64,000 bases of DNA. It comes from CADEEN01 sp963840805 (GTDB taxonomy: Bacteria; Pseudomonadota; Gammaproteobacteria; Burkholderiales; Burkholderiaceae_C). The DNA is taken from contig CAWJAJ010000006.1 in NCBI GenBank assembly GCA_963840805.1, positions 210,576 through 274,575 of the forward strand. The letters run 5' to 3'. This document shows, in pieces, positions 8,310 through 18,133 of this stretch (position 1 is its first letter; each line of letters starts with the position of its first letter). The position numbers were made by a program, and so were the translations under genes. A model generated the notes under the pieces. The model made no database searches, was not told the DNA's origin, and was given only the letters and a program-made list of their open reading frames with translations.

Positions 8310-9449
8310 ATGGCACTCGTAGGATTGGTTGGCTGGCGCGGGATGGTCGGCTCCGTGCTGATGGAGCGCATGCAGGCCGAGGGCGACTTCGCGCTGATCG
8401 AGCCGGTGTTCTTCTCGACGTCGAATGCTGGCGGCTCGGCACCGGCTGCGATTGCGAAGTTCACCAAGAACGAAACCAGGCTGCAGGACGCGTTCGATGT
8501 CGACGCGCTCAGGCGCTGCGACATCATCGTCACAGCGCAGGGCGGCGACTACACGTCCGAGGTGTTCCCGAAGCTGCGCGCGGCAGGTTGGACCGGGCAC
8601 TGGATCGATGCCGCGTCGACGCTGCGGATGAAGGACGATGCGGTCATCATTCTCGATCCTGTCAATCTGCCGGTGATCCGCAATGCCCTGGCCAAGGGTG
8701 GCCGCAACTGGATCGGCGGCAATTGCACCGTGAGTTGCATGCTGATGGGCGTGGGTGCGCTGTACAAGGCCGGCCTGGTCGAGTGGATGAGCACCCAGAC
8801 CTACCAGGCGGCCTCGGGCGGTGGTGCGCAGCACATGCGCGAATTGCTGACGCAGTACGGCACGCTGAACGCGGAAGTGAAGTCCCTGCTCGACGATCCG
8901 AAGAGCGCGATCCTCGAGATCGATCGCAGGGTGATTGCCAAGCAGCGTGCGCTATCGGCCGACGAGACCGCCAACTTCGGGGTGCCCTTGGGGGGGTCGT
9001 TGATCCCGTGGATCGACAAGGATCTCGGCAACGGCATGTCGCGGGAAGAGTGGAAGGGCATGGCCGAGACCAACAAGATCCTCGGCCAGGGCGAGGGCTT
9101 CGGCACGGCGGCCGTGCCGGTCGATGGTTTCTGCGTGCGTGTCGGCGCGATGCGTTGCCACAGCCAGGCGCTGACCTTCAAGTTGAAGAAGAATGTCCCG
9201 CTGGCCGACATCGAGGCGATGATCGCCGCCGACAATGCCTGGGTGAAGGTGGTGCCCAATACGCGAGAAGCAACGCTGCAAGGCCTCACGCCGGTGGTGG
9301 TGACGGGCACCATGACGATCCCGGTCGGCCGCGTGCGCAAGCTCGCCATGGGGCCGGAGTACCTCGGCGCCTTCACGATCGGCGACCAGTTGCTGTGGGG
9401 CGCGGCCGAGCCGCTGCGGCGCATGCTGCGCATCCTGCTCGACAGCTGA
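8310..9449 (+). CDS. asd: Aspartate-semialdehyde dehydrogenase
   Basis: NADPH-dependent reduction of aspartyl phosphate to aspartate semialdehyde, the branch point to lysine, threonine, methionine and diaminopimelate. 379 residues. It has the N-terminal GLVGWRGMVGSVLMERM nucleotide loop, the catalytic Cys139 in GGNCTVSCML and the long proteobacterial insertion. The 89-base gap after leuB shows no terminator, so it may be co-transcribed with the leu genes. Confidence 0.97.
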   Translation: MALVGLVGWRGMVGSVLMERMQAEGDFALIEPVFFSTSNAGGSAPAAIAKFTKNETRLQDAFDVDALRRCDIIVTAQGGDYTSEVFPKLRAAGWTGHWIDAASTLRMKDDAVIILDPVNLPVIRNALAKGGRNWIGGNCTVSCMLMGVGALYKAGLVEWMSTQTYQAASGGGAQHMRELLTQYGTLNAEVKSLLDDPKSAILEIDRRVIAKQRALSADETANFGVPLGGSLIPWIDKDLGNGMSREEWKGMAETNKILGQGEGFGTAAVPVDGFCVRVGAMRCHSQALTFKLKKNVPLADIEAMIAADNAWVKVVPNTREATLQGLTPVVVTGTMTIPVGRVRKLAMGPEYLGAFTIGDQLLWGAAEPLRRMLRILLDS

Positions 9450-9538
9450 TTGCGAGGCGCGGCGTTGCCACATGACAACAAGTTCACGACGCCATCGAGT
9501 CACGCCTGCGCTGGACCGATGGCAGACTTTGCATGAGC

Positions 9539-9567
9539 TTGTCACCCTATATGCTTGATGCTATTGT
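9539..9567 (+). promoter_or_regulatory. Candidate sigma70 promoter for fimV
   Basis: In the 238-base gap between asd and fimV, TTGTCA (9539-9544) and TATTGT (9562-9567) are separated by 17 bases, a reasonable -35/-10 pair (5/6 and 4/6 matches). The gap is locally AT-richer than its surroundings. Beyond this promoter candidate I see nothing else in the gap. Not verified by any start-site data. Confidence 0.4.
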
Positions 9568-9687
9568 CATTTTGGCGGTTTGTGGGCTGAGAGGGGGTGG
9601 CATGAGCACCACCCGCCGGCCCTGCGCACAACATCACTTCTGCAGCGGACAATTCTTACTGTCCGCTTTGGCTCATTGGGAGATGCC

Positions 9688-12345
9688 TTGAACACCATCC
9701 ACTCGACCCGTCCCGAGCGCCGTCGCGGCCGTTTCGCCCTCTCGGCGGTGGCTGCTGCCGCGCTGGCGCTGGCTGCCTCGGGCAGCTGGGCACTCGGCCT
9801 GGGCCGCATGGCGGTGCAGTCGGCCTTGGGCGAGAACCTGCGTGCCGAAATCGACGTCACCAGCATCACGCCCGAGGAGGCGGCATCGTTGCGCGTTCGC
9901 ATTGCGCCGCCCGAGGCCTACCGCGCTGCGGGTGTCGACTACAGCGCGGCGCTGCCGGGCACGCAAGTCACACTGGCGCGCCGTGCGGATGGCCGGCCCT
10001 ACCTGCGCATCGCGAGCGACCGTGTCGTGCAGGAGCCGTTCGTCGACGTGATCCTCGAGATGAATTGGTCCAGTGGTCGGCTGGTGCGCGAGTACACGAT
10101 GCTGCTGGATCCGCCGACGCGGACGGCTGCCGCACCGCCGCCCCCGCCGGCAGCCGTCGCGCCGGCGATCTCCGCGGCGCCGGCGCCTGCGCCATCGCCT
10201 GCTCCGCGCGCCGCCGTAGCGCCGCCAGCGCCCGCGCCGCGCGCTGCCGCACCCGCACCGGCTGCGGTGGCCGCACCGCGAGTGGCGGCCCCGACGACCC
10301 CGGCCACCCCCTCGACGTCGGGCGACGAATACCGCGTACAGACCGGCGACACCCTGTCGCGGATCGCCGGGCGCACGCAGCGCGAGGGCGTTTCGCTCGA
10401 TCAGATGCTCGTCGCGCTGTGGCGCAGCAACCCGCAAGCCTTCATCGCCAACAACATGAATCGGCTGAAAGCCGGCTCGACCTTGTCGGTGCCTTCGGCG
10501 GCGGCTGCGAAGGAAGTGGCGGTGGCCGAGGCGCGCCAGGTCATCCAAGCCCAGAGTGCCGATTTCGGCGCTTACCGCCAGCGGCTGGCCAGCGGCGTGC
10601 CGGCCGTCAAGGCGACGGAGCCGGCACGGCAGGCGACCGGCAAGGTACAGGCCCAGGTCGACGACAAGAAGGCGGCTGCGGCCACCAGCCCCGATCGTTT
10701 GACGTTGTCGCAGGGTGGCGTTAAACCGGGCACGGAAGCCAAGGTGTCCAAGGACACCGAGAAGAAAGAACAGACGGCTCGCGTGGCCGAGTTGGCACGC
10801 AATGTCGACGAGCTGAAGAAGCTCAAGGATGGCGCCGGCTCGCCGGCGCCGAAGCCTGGCGCTGCACCGGCTGCGCCTGTCGCCGCTGCGCCGGCCCCGG
10901 CGCCAACGCCAGCCGCCCCGGTCGTGGTCGCTGCCGCTCCGGCTCCGGCACCGGCTGCGCCGCCCGCGGCGCCCGCGCCCGCGCCCGCGGTCGCGCCGTC
11001 CCCGGCCCCGGCCCCGGCTCCGGTAGCGCCGTCGGTCGCGCCGGTCGTGGCGTCGCCAGTGGCCTCGGCGGCAGTCGCCGCCGCGTCGCCTGTGACGCCG
11101 CCGGCACCGCAGCCAGCATCGGCTCCCGCGCCAGCCGTCAAGCCTGCCGTCGTTGCCGCGCCGCCGACGGCACCGGCGGTCGAGGAGCCCGGCTTCGTTG
11201 CGAGCCTGCTCGACAACCCCTACGTGCTGCCGGGTGCTGGCTTCGTGCTGGTGTTGCTGGCGGGCCTGGGCTTCTACCGGTGGCGCAGCCGCGCCCGTAC
11301 CGAGAGCGGCGAAACGTCGTTCCTCGAGAGCCGGTTGCAGCCAGATTCGTTCTTCGGCGCCAGCGGCGGTCAGCGCATCGACACGCGAGATGCGTCCGGG
11401 GCTGCGTCGTCGATGAGCTATTCGCTGAGCCAGCTGGATGCGATCGGCGACGTCGACCCTGTGGCCGAGGCTGACGTTTACCTGGCCTATGGCCGCGATC
11501 TGCAGGCCGAGGAGATCCTCAAGGAGGCGATGCGCAGCAACCCCGACCGCTTGGCCATTCGTTCCAAGCTGCTCGAGGTCTATGCCAAGCGGCGCGACAC
11601 CAAGGGCTACGAATTGCTGGCAACCCAGTTGTTCTCGCTGACCCGGGGAGACGGCGACGAGTGGCACAAGGCCCAGGAGCTCGGTCAACAGATCGACCCC
11701 GAGAATCCGCTGTACCAGCCGGGTGGCCGGCCGAGCGCGGCCATGGCTGGCGGGGCCGGCGCGGTGGTGGAGCCCCTCGGCGCCAGCACGATGCCCCAGT
11801 CGGTGTTGCCACCGACGTCCAACTTCGCGCTGTCGGAGCAGCATGAAACGCCAGTGTCGCGCCCCGTCGACCTGGATCTCGATCTCGACATCGCCGCGTC
11901 GGCGCCGCCGGAGCAGCCGCTCGAAATCACGCAGCCGATCGAACCGGCTGCGGCGCCGCCGAGCGCGGCGGCAACCGCGGCGGCAACCGCGACTGCAGCC
12001 AAGCTGGCCGACATGAACCTGCCGGTTGGTGACGCCGCAGCGGCCTCGACGACAACCGCGGCTGCATTCGACTTCGGCGGGATCTCGCTCGACCTGGGTC
12101 ACTCGGCCAACGCAGGTCCGGCTGAGCCCGCGCTCGACTATTCGTCGATGCCGGGGGCGTTGGGTGGCGCTGCTGCGCCCCCCGGCGACCCGTCCGACCC
12201 GCTCGTTCGCAAATTCGAGTTGGCCGAGGAGTTCCGGCAAATCGGGGACCTCGAGGGCGCTCGCGATCTGCTGGAAGAAGTCGTCGGCAAGGCCACCGGG
12301 CCGCTGAAGTCACGCGCGCAGAGCCTGCTCGACAGCCTTGCCTGA
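9688..12345 (+). CDS. fimV: FimV/HubP-family pilus assembly and polar landmark protein
   Basis: Inner-membrane protein with a large periplasmic part, 885 residues. Order: signal/anchor (about residues 18-35), FimV N-terminal domain starting LGLGRMAVQSALGENLRAEIDV, Ala/Pro-rich linker, LysM peptidoglycan-binding domain (YRVQTGDTLSRIAGR), a second long Ala/Pro-rich stretch, a transmembrane helix (YVLPGAGFVLVLLAGLGF), an acidic cytoplasmic part with a TPR-like helix pair, and the FimV C-terminal motif FELAEEFRQIGDLEGARDLL. I choose the TTG at 9688 because GGGAG sits 6 bases upstream and the signal follows; an in-frame ATG at 9580 would add 36 atypical residues. Known relatives organise type IV pili and polar complexes. 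Confidence 0.9.
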   Translation: MNTIHSTRPERRRGRFALSAVAAAALALAASGSWALGLGRMAVQSALGENLRAEIDVTSITPEEAASLRVRIAPPEAYRAAGVDYSAALPGTQVTLARRADGRPYLRIASDRVVQEPFVDVILEMNWSSGRLVREYTMLLDPPTRTAAAPPPPPAAVAPAISAAPAPAPSPAPRAAVAPPAPAPRAAAPAPAAVAAPRVAAPTTPATPSTSGDEYRVQTGDTLSRIAGRTQREGVSLDQMLVALWRSNPQAFIANNMNRLKAGSTLSVPSAAAAKEVAVAEARQVIQAQSADFGAYRQRLASGVPAVKATEPARQATGKVQAQVDDKKAAAATSPDRLTLSQGGVKPGTEAKVSKDTEKKEQTARVAELARNVDELKKLKDGAGSPAPKPGAAPAAPVAAAPAPAPTPAAPVVVAAAPAPAPAAPPAAPAPAPAVAPSPAPAPAPVAPSVAPVVASPVASAAVAAASPVTPPAPQPASAPAPAVKPAVVAAPPTAPAVEEPGFVASLLDNPYVLPGAGFVLVLLAGLGFYRWRSRARTESGETSFLESRLQPDSFFGASGGQRIDTRDASGAASSMSYSLSQLDAIGDVDPVAEADVYLAYGRDLQAEEILKEAMRSNPDRLAIRSKLLEVYAKRRDTKGYELLATQLFSLTRGDGDEWHKAQELGQQIDPENPLYQPGGRPSAAMAGGAGAVVEPLGASTMPQSVLPPTSNFALSEQHETPVSRPVDLDLDLDIAASAPPEQPLEITQPIEPAAAPPSAAATAAATATAAKLADMNLPVGDAAAASTTTAAAFDFGGISLDLGHSANAGPAEPALDYSSMPGALGGAAAPPGDPSDPLVRKFELAEEFRQIGDLEGARDLLEEVVGKATGPLKSRAQSLLDSLA

Positions 12346-13162
12346 CCTCGCTCGCGACGATGCGCCGGCCTCGTGTCTGCGCATCGCGCTGGGCATCGCC
12401 TATCGGGGCGCCGCATACCACGGCTGGCAAAGCCAGCCGGACGGAGACACCGTCCAGGACCATCTGCAGCTCGCGCTTTCGCGCTTTGCCGATGCACCGG
12501 TGGTCACCGTCTGCGCCGGCCGTACCGATGCCGGCGTGCATGCACTGAACCAGGTCGTGCACATCACGGCACCGGTCAAGCGCGACGCCTTCTCGTGGGT
12601 GCGAGGCACGAACCGCTACCTGCCGCGCGACATCGCGGTGCAGTGGTGCCGCCCGGTCGCTGATGACTTCCACGCCCGCAACAGCGCGCGCGGGCGGCGC
12701 TACGCCTACTTGCTGCTGCAGTCGCCGGTCCGGCCGGCGTTGGAGCATGGGCTCGCCGGCTGGGTCTTCCGCCCGCTCGATGGCGACGCGATGCGGGCCG
12801 CCGCCGCACACTTGGTCGGTGATCACGACTTCTCATCGTTCCGCAGCGCCGATTGCCAGGCTGCGTCGCCGGTCAAGCGGCTCAACCGCATCGCCATTGC
12901 GCACCATGGCGCGTACTGGCGGTTCGACTTCGATGGGGTCGCCTTCCTGCACCACATGGTGCGCAACATCCTCGGTTGTCTGGTGGCCGTCGGGGCGGGT
13001 CAGCGTGGGCCCGCCTGGTTGGCCGATGTGCTGGCCGCCCGCAGCCGCGACGCTGCGGCGCCGACCTTCGCCGCGGACGGGCTGTACTTTGTCGGGCCGT
13101 ACTACGATGCCGGGCATGGGTTGCCCGAGCACACGCCGGCGTTCGACTGGCTGCCGTCCTGA
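12338..13162 (+). CDS. truA: tRNA pseudouridine(38-40) synthase
   Basis: Makes pseudouridine at positions 38-40 of the tRNA anticodon stem. 274 residues. The catalytic Asp64 lies in CAGRTDAGVHA; RRYAYLLL and FLHHMVRNILG are further family motifs. The only plausible start is TTG at 12338, overlapping the end of fimV by eight bases, which suggests translational coupling. Some N-terminal residues before LRIALGIAYRGAAYHGW are not conserved, so the exact start is uncertain. Confidence 0.95.
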   Translation: MPDLARDDAPASCLRIALGIAYRGAAYHGWQSQPDGDTVQDHLQLALSRFADAPVVTVCAGRTDAGVHALNQVVHITAPVKRDAFSWVRGTNRYLPRDIAVQWCRPVADDFHARNSARGRRYAYLLLQSPVRPALEHGLAGWVFRPLDGDAMRAAAAHLVGDHDFSSFRSADCQAASPVKRLNRIAIAHHGAYWRFDFDGVAFLHHMVRNILGCLVAVGAGQRGPAWLADVLAARSRDAAAPTFAADGLYFVGPYYDAGHGLPEHTPAFDWLPS

Positions 13163-13177
13163 GAGTCGGACACGGCG

Positions 13178-13834
13178 ATGAACTCGCGCACCCGCATCAA
13201 GATCTGCGGCTTGACCCGCGAGGCCGATGTGGCGGCGGCCGTTGAGGCCGGGGCCGATGCACTGGGCTTCGTGCTCTATCCGAACAGCCCCCGTCACGTC
13301 AGCGCCGAGAGGGCGGCACGGTTGGCGCACGACCTGCCACCGTTCGTGACCGCGGTGCTGCTGTTCGTGAACGCCCCGGCGGGTGATGTCGCTGCCGCCA
13401 GCGCGCTGTTGCCGCAAGCCACGCTGCAATTCCACGGTGACGAGTCGCCGGCCGACTGCGACGCCACCGGCCGACCGTACCTGCGTGCGGTGCGCATGGC
13501 GCCGGGCGTCGATTTGCTAGACTTCGTGCAACGTTTTCCCAACGCCCAGGCCCTGCTGCTCGACGCCGCCGTCGACGGTTGGGGAGGGGGCGGCAAGGTG
13601 TTCGATTGGTCGCTCATTCCTCAAGACCTGCCCGCGCCGGGCGCTCGGGTCGTTTTGTCTGGTGGGTTGAATCCTGCCAATGTGATCGATGGGGTGCTGC
13701 ACGCACGGCCGTTTGCCGTTGACGTGAGCTCCGGCGTCGAGAGCGCAAAGGGCATCAAGGATGCCGCGCTGATGCGCCGGTTTTGCGAGGCGGTTCGCGA
13801 GGCCGATGCCCGCCTTGCCGACCTCGCCACCTGA
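13178..13834 (+). CDS. trpF: Phosphoribosylanthranilate isomerase
   Basis: Third step of tryptophan synthesis from anthranilate. 218 residues, TIM barrel. It opens RIKICGLTREADVAAAVEAGADALGFV, with the catalytic Cys in KICGLT, and has the C-terminal phosphate site VVLSGGLNPANV and DVSSGVES. It is 15 bases from truA's stop and 15 before trpB. trpF-trpB-trpA without the early trp genes is the usual split arrangement in this order. Confidence 0.96.
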   Translation: MNSRTRIKICGLTREADVAAAVEAGADALGFVLYPNSPRHVSAERAARLAHDLPPFVTAVLLFVNAPAGDVAAASALLPQATLQFHGDESPADCDATGRPYLRAVRMAPGVDLLDFVQRFPNAQALLLDAAVDGWGGGGKVFDWSLIPQDLPAPGARVVLSGGLNPANVIDGVLHARPFAVDVSSGVESAKGIKDAALMRRFCEAVREADARLADLAT

Positions 13835-13849
13835 ACCCTGGACCCTGTC

Positions 13850-15088
13850 ATGCTGAACTATGCCCAACCCGATGCCCGCGGGCACTTCGGGCCCTATGGC
13901 GGCACCTTCGTGGCCGAGACGCTGATTCATGCCCTCGACGAGTTGAAGGCGGCCTACGAGCACTACCGTAACGACGCCGAATTCGTTGCCGAGTTCAAGA
14001 GCGAGCTGGCGCACTTCGTCGGGCGGCCGAGCCCGGTGTATCACGCGGCGCGGCTCTCGCGCGAGATCGGCGGCGCGCAGATTTACCTCAAGCGTGAGGA
14101 CCTCAACCACACCGGCGCGCACAAGATCAACAACACCATCGGGCAGGCGCTATTGGCACGGCGCATGGGCAAGCCGCGCGTGATCGCCGAGACAGGCGCC
14201 GGCCAGCACGGCGTGGCCACGGCAACGGTGGCCGCGCGCTGGGGCATGGAGTGCGTGGTCTACATGGGCAGCGAAGACGTCAAGCGCCAGTCACCCAATG
14301 TCTACCGCATGCACCTGCTCGGCGCCAAGGTGGTGCCGGTCGAGAGCGGTTCGCGCACGCTGAAGGACGCGCTCAACGAGGCGTTGCGCGACTGGGTCAC
14401 CAACGTCGAGAACACCTTCTACATCATCGGCACGGTGGCCGGCCCGCACCCGTACCCGATGATGGTGCGTGACTTCCAGCGCGTGATCGGCGACGAGTGC
14501 CTGGTGCAGATGCCGGAGATGATCGGTCGCCAGCCCGACGCGGTGATCGCCTGCGTGGGCGGCGGCAGCAACGCGATGGGCATCTTCTACCCGTACATCG
14601 AACATGAAGGCGTGCGGCTGATCGGCGTCGAGGCGGCGGGCCTGGGTCTGGATTCCGGCAAGCACTCGGCATCATTGATTGCCGGCTCGCCCGGCGTGCT
14701 GCACGGCAACCGCACCTACCTGCTGCAGGACGCCGACGGCCAGATCACCGAGACGCATTCGGTCTCGGCCGGACTCGACTATCCCGGCGTCGGCCCCGAG
14801 CACGCCTACCTGAAGGACATTGGCCGCGCCGAGTACGTCGGCATCACCGATGACGAGGCGTTGGCGACTTTCCATCGCCTGTGCCGCACCGAAGGCATCA
14901 TCCCCGCGCTCGAATCGAGCCACGCGGTGGCCTACGCGATGAAGCTGGCGGCGACGATGCGCACCGACCAACACCTGCTGGTCAACCTGTCGGGTCGCGG
15001 CGACAAGGACATCGGCACGGTCGCCGACCTGTCGGGCGCCGAGTTCTTCTGTCGCCCGTCGTGCAAGGGCCAGGCGGTGAAGCGATGA
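13850..15088 (+). CDS. trpB: Tryptophan synthase beta chain
   Basis: Condenses indole with serine using PLP. 412 residues. The PLP lysine lies in LNHTGAHKINNTIGQALLA; the phosphate-binding loop is CVGGGSNAMGIFYPY; the C-terminal loop LSGRGDKDIGTVADL is intact. The stop overlaps the trpA start (ATGA), the typical coupling that keeps alpha and beta subunits stoichiometric. Confidence 0.98.
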   Translation: MLNYAQPDARGHFGPYGGTFVAETLIHALDELKAAYEHYRNDAEFVAEFKSELAHFVGRPSPVYHAARLSREIGGAQIYLKREDLNHTGAHKINNTIGQALLARRMGKPRVIAETGAGQHGVATATVAARWGMECVVYMGSEDVKRQSPNVYRMHLLGAKVVPVESGSRTLKDALNEALRDWVTNVENTFYIIGTVAGPHPYPMMVRDFQRVIGDECLVQMPEMIGRQPDAVIACVGGGSNAMGIFYPYIEHEGVRLIGVEAAGLGLDSGKHSASLIAGSPGVLHGNRTYLLQDADGQITETHSVSAGLDYPGVGPEHAYLKDIGRAEYVGITDDEALATFHRLCRTEGIIPALESSHAVAYAMKLAATMRTDQHLLVNLSGRGDKDIGTVADLSGAEFFCRPSCKGQAVKR

Positions 15089-15906
15089 GCCGCCTCGCAG
15101 CGAGCCTGGGCGCCTTGAAGAGGCAAGGCCGCAAGGCCTTGATTCCCTACATCTGCGCTGGCGATCCGTTGCCCGAGGCGACCGTCGACGTGATGCTGGC
15201 GATGGCGGATGCCGGCGCCGATGTCATCGAGCTCGGCGTGCCGTTCTCCGATCCGATGGCCGACGGCCCAGTGATCCAGAAGGCCTCCGAGCGCGCGCTG
15301 GCCAAGGGCATCGGCATGAGCCAGGTGCTGGCCTTCGTGCGCGCCTTTCGCGAACGAAACGCCGTGACGCCGGTGGTGCTGATGGGCTACGCCAATCCGA
15401 TCGAGCGCTACGGCATCCCGCGCTTCATCGCCGACGCCAAGGCCGCCGGCGTCGACGGCGTGCTGGTGGTCGACTACCCGCCCGAGGAGGCCGAGCCGTT
15501 TGCCGAGGCGTTGAAGGCAGTTGCGCTCGATCCGATCTTCCTGCTCGCGCCGACATCGACCGAACAGCGCATGAAGGACGTCGGCCGCATCGCCAGTGGC
15601 TACGTCTATTACGTGTCGCTGAAAGGCGTGACGGGCGCCGGCCACCTCGACACCGATGCCGTCGCGGCGGTGCTGCCGCGCATTCGCGAACACGTGAAGG
15701 TGCCGCTGGGAGTGGGCTTCGGCATCCGCGACGCCGCCACCGCGAAGGCGGTGGCCCGCTCGGCCGACGCGGTGGTGATCGGCTCGGCACTGGTGCAACT
15801 GCTGGAGGCGCAAACGCGCGATACTCTGGCGCCCGCGGCCGCGGCGTTCATTGCCGGAATCCGTGCCGCGCTGGATGACCACGCCAACGAAGGGATGCCC
15901 TCATGA
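15085..15906 (+). CDS. trpA: Tryptophan synthase alpha chain
   Basis: Cleaves indole-3-glycerol phosphate to indole for TrpB. 273 residues. Catalytic Glu in DVIELGVPFSDPMADGP and catalytic Asp in DGVLVVDYPPEEAE are visible, as is the phosphate loop GVGFGIRD. ATG 15085 overlaps trpB by four bases; the frame is open upstream inside trpB but without meaning. The stop again overlaps the next gene, accD, by four bases. Confidence 0.98.
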   Translation: MSRLAASLGALKRQGRKALIPYICAGDPLPEATVDVMLAMADAGADVIELGVPFSDPMADGPVIQKASERALAKGIGMSQVLAFVRAFRERNAVTPVVLMGYANPIERYGIPRFIADAKAAGVDGVLVVDYPPEEAEPFAEALKAVALDPIFLLAPTSTEQRMKDVGRIASGYVYYVSLKGVTGAGHLDTDAVAAVLPRIREHVKVPLGVGFGIRDAATAKAVARSADAVVIGSALVQLLEAQTRDTLAPAAAAFIAGIRAALDDHANEGMPS

Positions 15907-16775
15907 GCTGGCTCGAAAAGCTGCTGCCGCCGAAGATGCAGCCCACCGACCCGAGCGAGCGCCGCACGGTGCCCGAGGGCCTGTGGATCAAGTGCCCGTC
16001 GTGCGAAACGGTGCTCTACAAGACCGACCTCGACCAGAACCAGAACGTCTGTCCGAAGTGCGACCACCACCATCGCATCGGCGCAAGGGCGCGGCTCGAT
16101 GCCTTCCTGGACCCCGAAGGCCGCTACGAAATCGGCCAGGAAGTGGTGCCGGTCGATGCGCTGAAGTTCAAGGACAGCAAGAAGTACCCCGAGCGCCTGC
16201 GCGACGCGCTCGAGGCCACCGGCGAGACCGATGCGCTGATCGTCGTCGGTGGCGCCGTGCATACGATCCCGGTGGTGACCGCGTGCTTCGAGTTCGACTT
16301 CATGGGTGGTTCGATGGGGTCGGTGGTCGGCGAGCGCTTCGTGCGCGGCGTCGAGGCCGCCATCGAACAGAAGGTACCGTTCATCTGCTTCACCGCAACG
16401 GGCGGCGCGCGCATGCAGGAAGGCCTGCTCTCGCTGATGCAGATGGCCAAGACCAATGCCTCGCTGACCCACCTGGCGAAGGCGGGCCTGCCGTTCATCA
16501 GCGTGCTCACCGATCCGACGATGGGTGGCGTGTCGGCGGGCTTTGCGTTCATGGGTGATGTCGTGATCGCCGAGCCGAAGGCGCTGATCGGTTTCGCCGG
16601 GCCGCGTGTGATCGAGAACACCGTGCGCGAGAAGCTCCCCGAGGGCTTCCAGCGCAGCGAGTTCCTGCTGCAGAAGGGTGCGCTCGACATGATCGTCGAC
16701 CGCCGCCAGCTTCGCGGCACGATCGCACGCACGCTGGCGATGTTGCAGCGCCTGAGCGCCGACGCCGTCGCGTGA
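15903..16775 (+). CDS. accD: Acetyl-CoA carboxylase, carboxyltransferase beta subunit
   Basis: Transfers the carboxyl group from carboxybiotin to acetyl-CoA, first committed step of fatty acid synthesis, with AccA. 290 residues. The N-terminal four-cysteine zinc finger is present (KCPSCETVLYK ... VCPKCDHH). Crotonase-fold motifs such as FTATGGARMQEGLLSLMQMAKT follow. It overlaps trpA and folC by four bases each, so translation is probably coupled across the block. Confidence 0.97.
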   Translation: MSWLEKLLPPKMQPTDPSERRTVPEGLWIKCPSCETVLYKTDLDQNQNVCPKCDHHHRIGARARLDAFLDPEGRYEIGQEVVPVDALKFKDSKKYPERLRDALEATGETDALIVVGGAVHTIPVVTACFEFDFMGGSMGSVVGERFVRGVEAAIEQKVPFICFTATGGARMQEGLLSLMQMAKTNASLTHLAKAGLPFISVLTDPTMGGVSAGFAFMGDVVIAEPKALIGFAGPRVIENTVREKLPEGFQRSEFLLQKGALDMIVDRRQLRGTIARTLAMLQRLSADAVA

Positions 16776-18058
16776 CCCGGCCCACGCTGGAGGCCTGGCT
16801 CGCGCACTGCGAGCGGATGCACCCTGTTTCGATGGACCTGTCGCTCGAGCGAACGGTGCAGGTCCGCCAGCGCCTCGGCCTGGCCTTCGAGGTGCCAGTG
16901 GTCACGGTGGCCGGCACCAACGGCAAGGGGTCGACCTGCGCGATGCTGGAGTCGATCGCCCTCGCGGCAGGCTGGCGCGTCGGCACCTACCAGAAACCCG
17001 AATTGGTGCACTTCGAGGAGCGCTGCCGCGTCGGCGGCCGGCCGGTCGCCGCGGCCGAACTGTTGCCGCACTTCGAAGCGGTCGAAGCCGCCCGCGGCGA
17101 CATCACACTGACCAAGTTCGAGTTCACGACGCTGGCGATCGCGCGCCTGCTCAGTTTGGCGCCGCTGGATTTGGTGATCCTCGAGGTCGGCCTCGGTGGC
17201 CGCTACGACGCGGTCAACGCGATCGATGCCGACTGCGCGGTGATCACCAGCATCGACCTCGATCACACCGAGTACCTCGGCCCCGACCGCGAGTCGATCG
17301 GCCTGGAAAAGGCGCAGATCATGCGTCGCGGCCGGCCGGCCATCGTCAGCGACCCGTTGCCGCCGCGCTCGGTGGTGGCGCACGCCGAGGCCATCGGTGC
17401 CGATCTGTGGTTGGTCGGCCGCGATTTCAGCCACGCCGGGGACCGCCAGCAGTGGCGCTGGTCGGGCCGCGATCGCCGTTACGGTGGCCTGGCGTATCCC
17501 TCGCTGCGCGGCGCCAACCAGTTGTTGAACGCTGCGGGGGCGTTGGCGGTGTTCGAGGCCTTGCATGAGCGCCTGCCGGTGCCGGCGCAGGCGGTGCGGC
17601 AGGGGTTGGCCACGGTCGAGTTGCCCGGGCGCTTCCAGATCGTGCCTGGCCAGCCGACGCTGGTGCTCGACGTGGCGCATAACCCGCATGCGGTCGCCGC
17701 GTTGGCGCTCAACCTCGACCAGATGGGCTTCTATCCGCGCACGCATGCGGTATTCGGTGCCATGCACGACAAGGACCTGGCTGGCGTGATTGCGCGGGTG
17801 GCGCCGCTGATCGATGCCTGGTACTGCACCGATCTGCCGCTGCCACGCGCCGCGAGCGCGGCCCACCTCGCGCAGCGCATCGGCGAGACGCGGCCCGGTG
17901 CCGCGGCAAGCACGCATGCCGATCCGTCGGCGGCCCTGGCCGCTGCCGTCGAGGCGGCCGACCCCGCTGATAGAATTTTGGTGTTCGGCTCGTTTCTCAC
18001 CGTGGGTGGCGTGCTGCGGCAAGGCCTGCCGCGCCTGGGCGCCCGACACGCGGCGTAG
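16772..18058 (+). CDS. folC: Bifunctional folylpolyglutamate synthase/dihydrofolate synthase
   Basis: Adds glutamate to dihydropteroate and to folates. 428 residues. The Mur-ligase-type ATP loop reads VAGTNGKGSTCAMLES, followed by the KFEFTTLAIARL region, GLGGRYDAVNAID and the C-terminal LDVAHNPHAV. It starts at GTG 16772 overlapping accD. A TAGAAT-like stretch near 17970 inside the 3' end may be an internal promoter for the next gene, which is 75 bases downstream. Confidence 0.96.
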   Translation: MTRPTLEAWLAHCERMHPVSMDLSLERTVQVRQRLGLAFEVPVVTVAGTNGKGSTCAMLESIALAAGWRVGTYQKPELVHFEERCRVGGRPVAAAELLPHFEAVEAARGDITLTKFEFTTLAIARLLSLAPLDLVILEVGLGGRYDAVNAIDADCAVITSIDLDHTEYLGPDRESIGLEKAQIMRRGRPAIVSDPLPPRSVVAHAEAIGADLWLVGRDFSHAGDRQQWRWSGRDRRYGGLAYPSLRGANQLLNAAGALAVFEALHERLPVPAQAVRQGLATVELPGRFQIVPGQPTLVLDVAHNPHAVAALALNLDQMGFYPRTHAVFGAMHDKDLAGVIARVAPLIDAWYCTDLPLPRAASAAHLAQRIGETRPGAAASTHADPSAALAAAVEAADPADRILVFGSFLTVGGVLRQGLPRLGARHAA

Positions 18059-18133
18059 GCGCTGCTTGCAGCTGCCGGCACGCCGCCCACCGCCTGCAGC
18101 CCCAACGCATCGACACGCCACGACAAGCCTCGC

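Noticed and set aside
10100..11180. Repetitive GCC/GCG/CCG tract that could be a microsatellite or array
   Set aside because: It is the Ala/Pro linker of FimV in frame; no unit of constant length and no spacers, so neither CRISPR nor tandem array.
9673..12240. 855-codon Arg-rich frame opposite fimV
   Set aside because: Produced by the Ala/Pro-rich codons of fimV read backwards.
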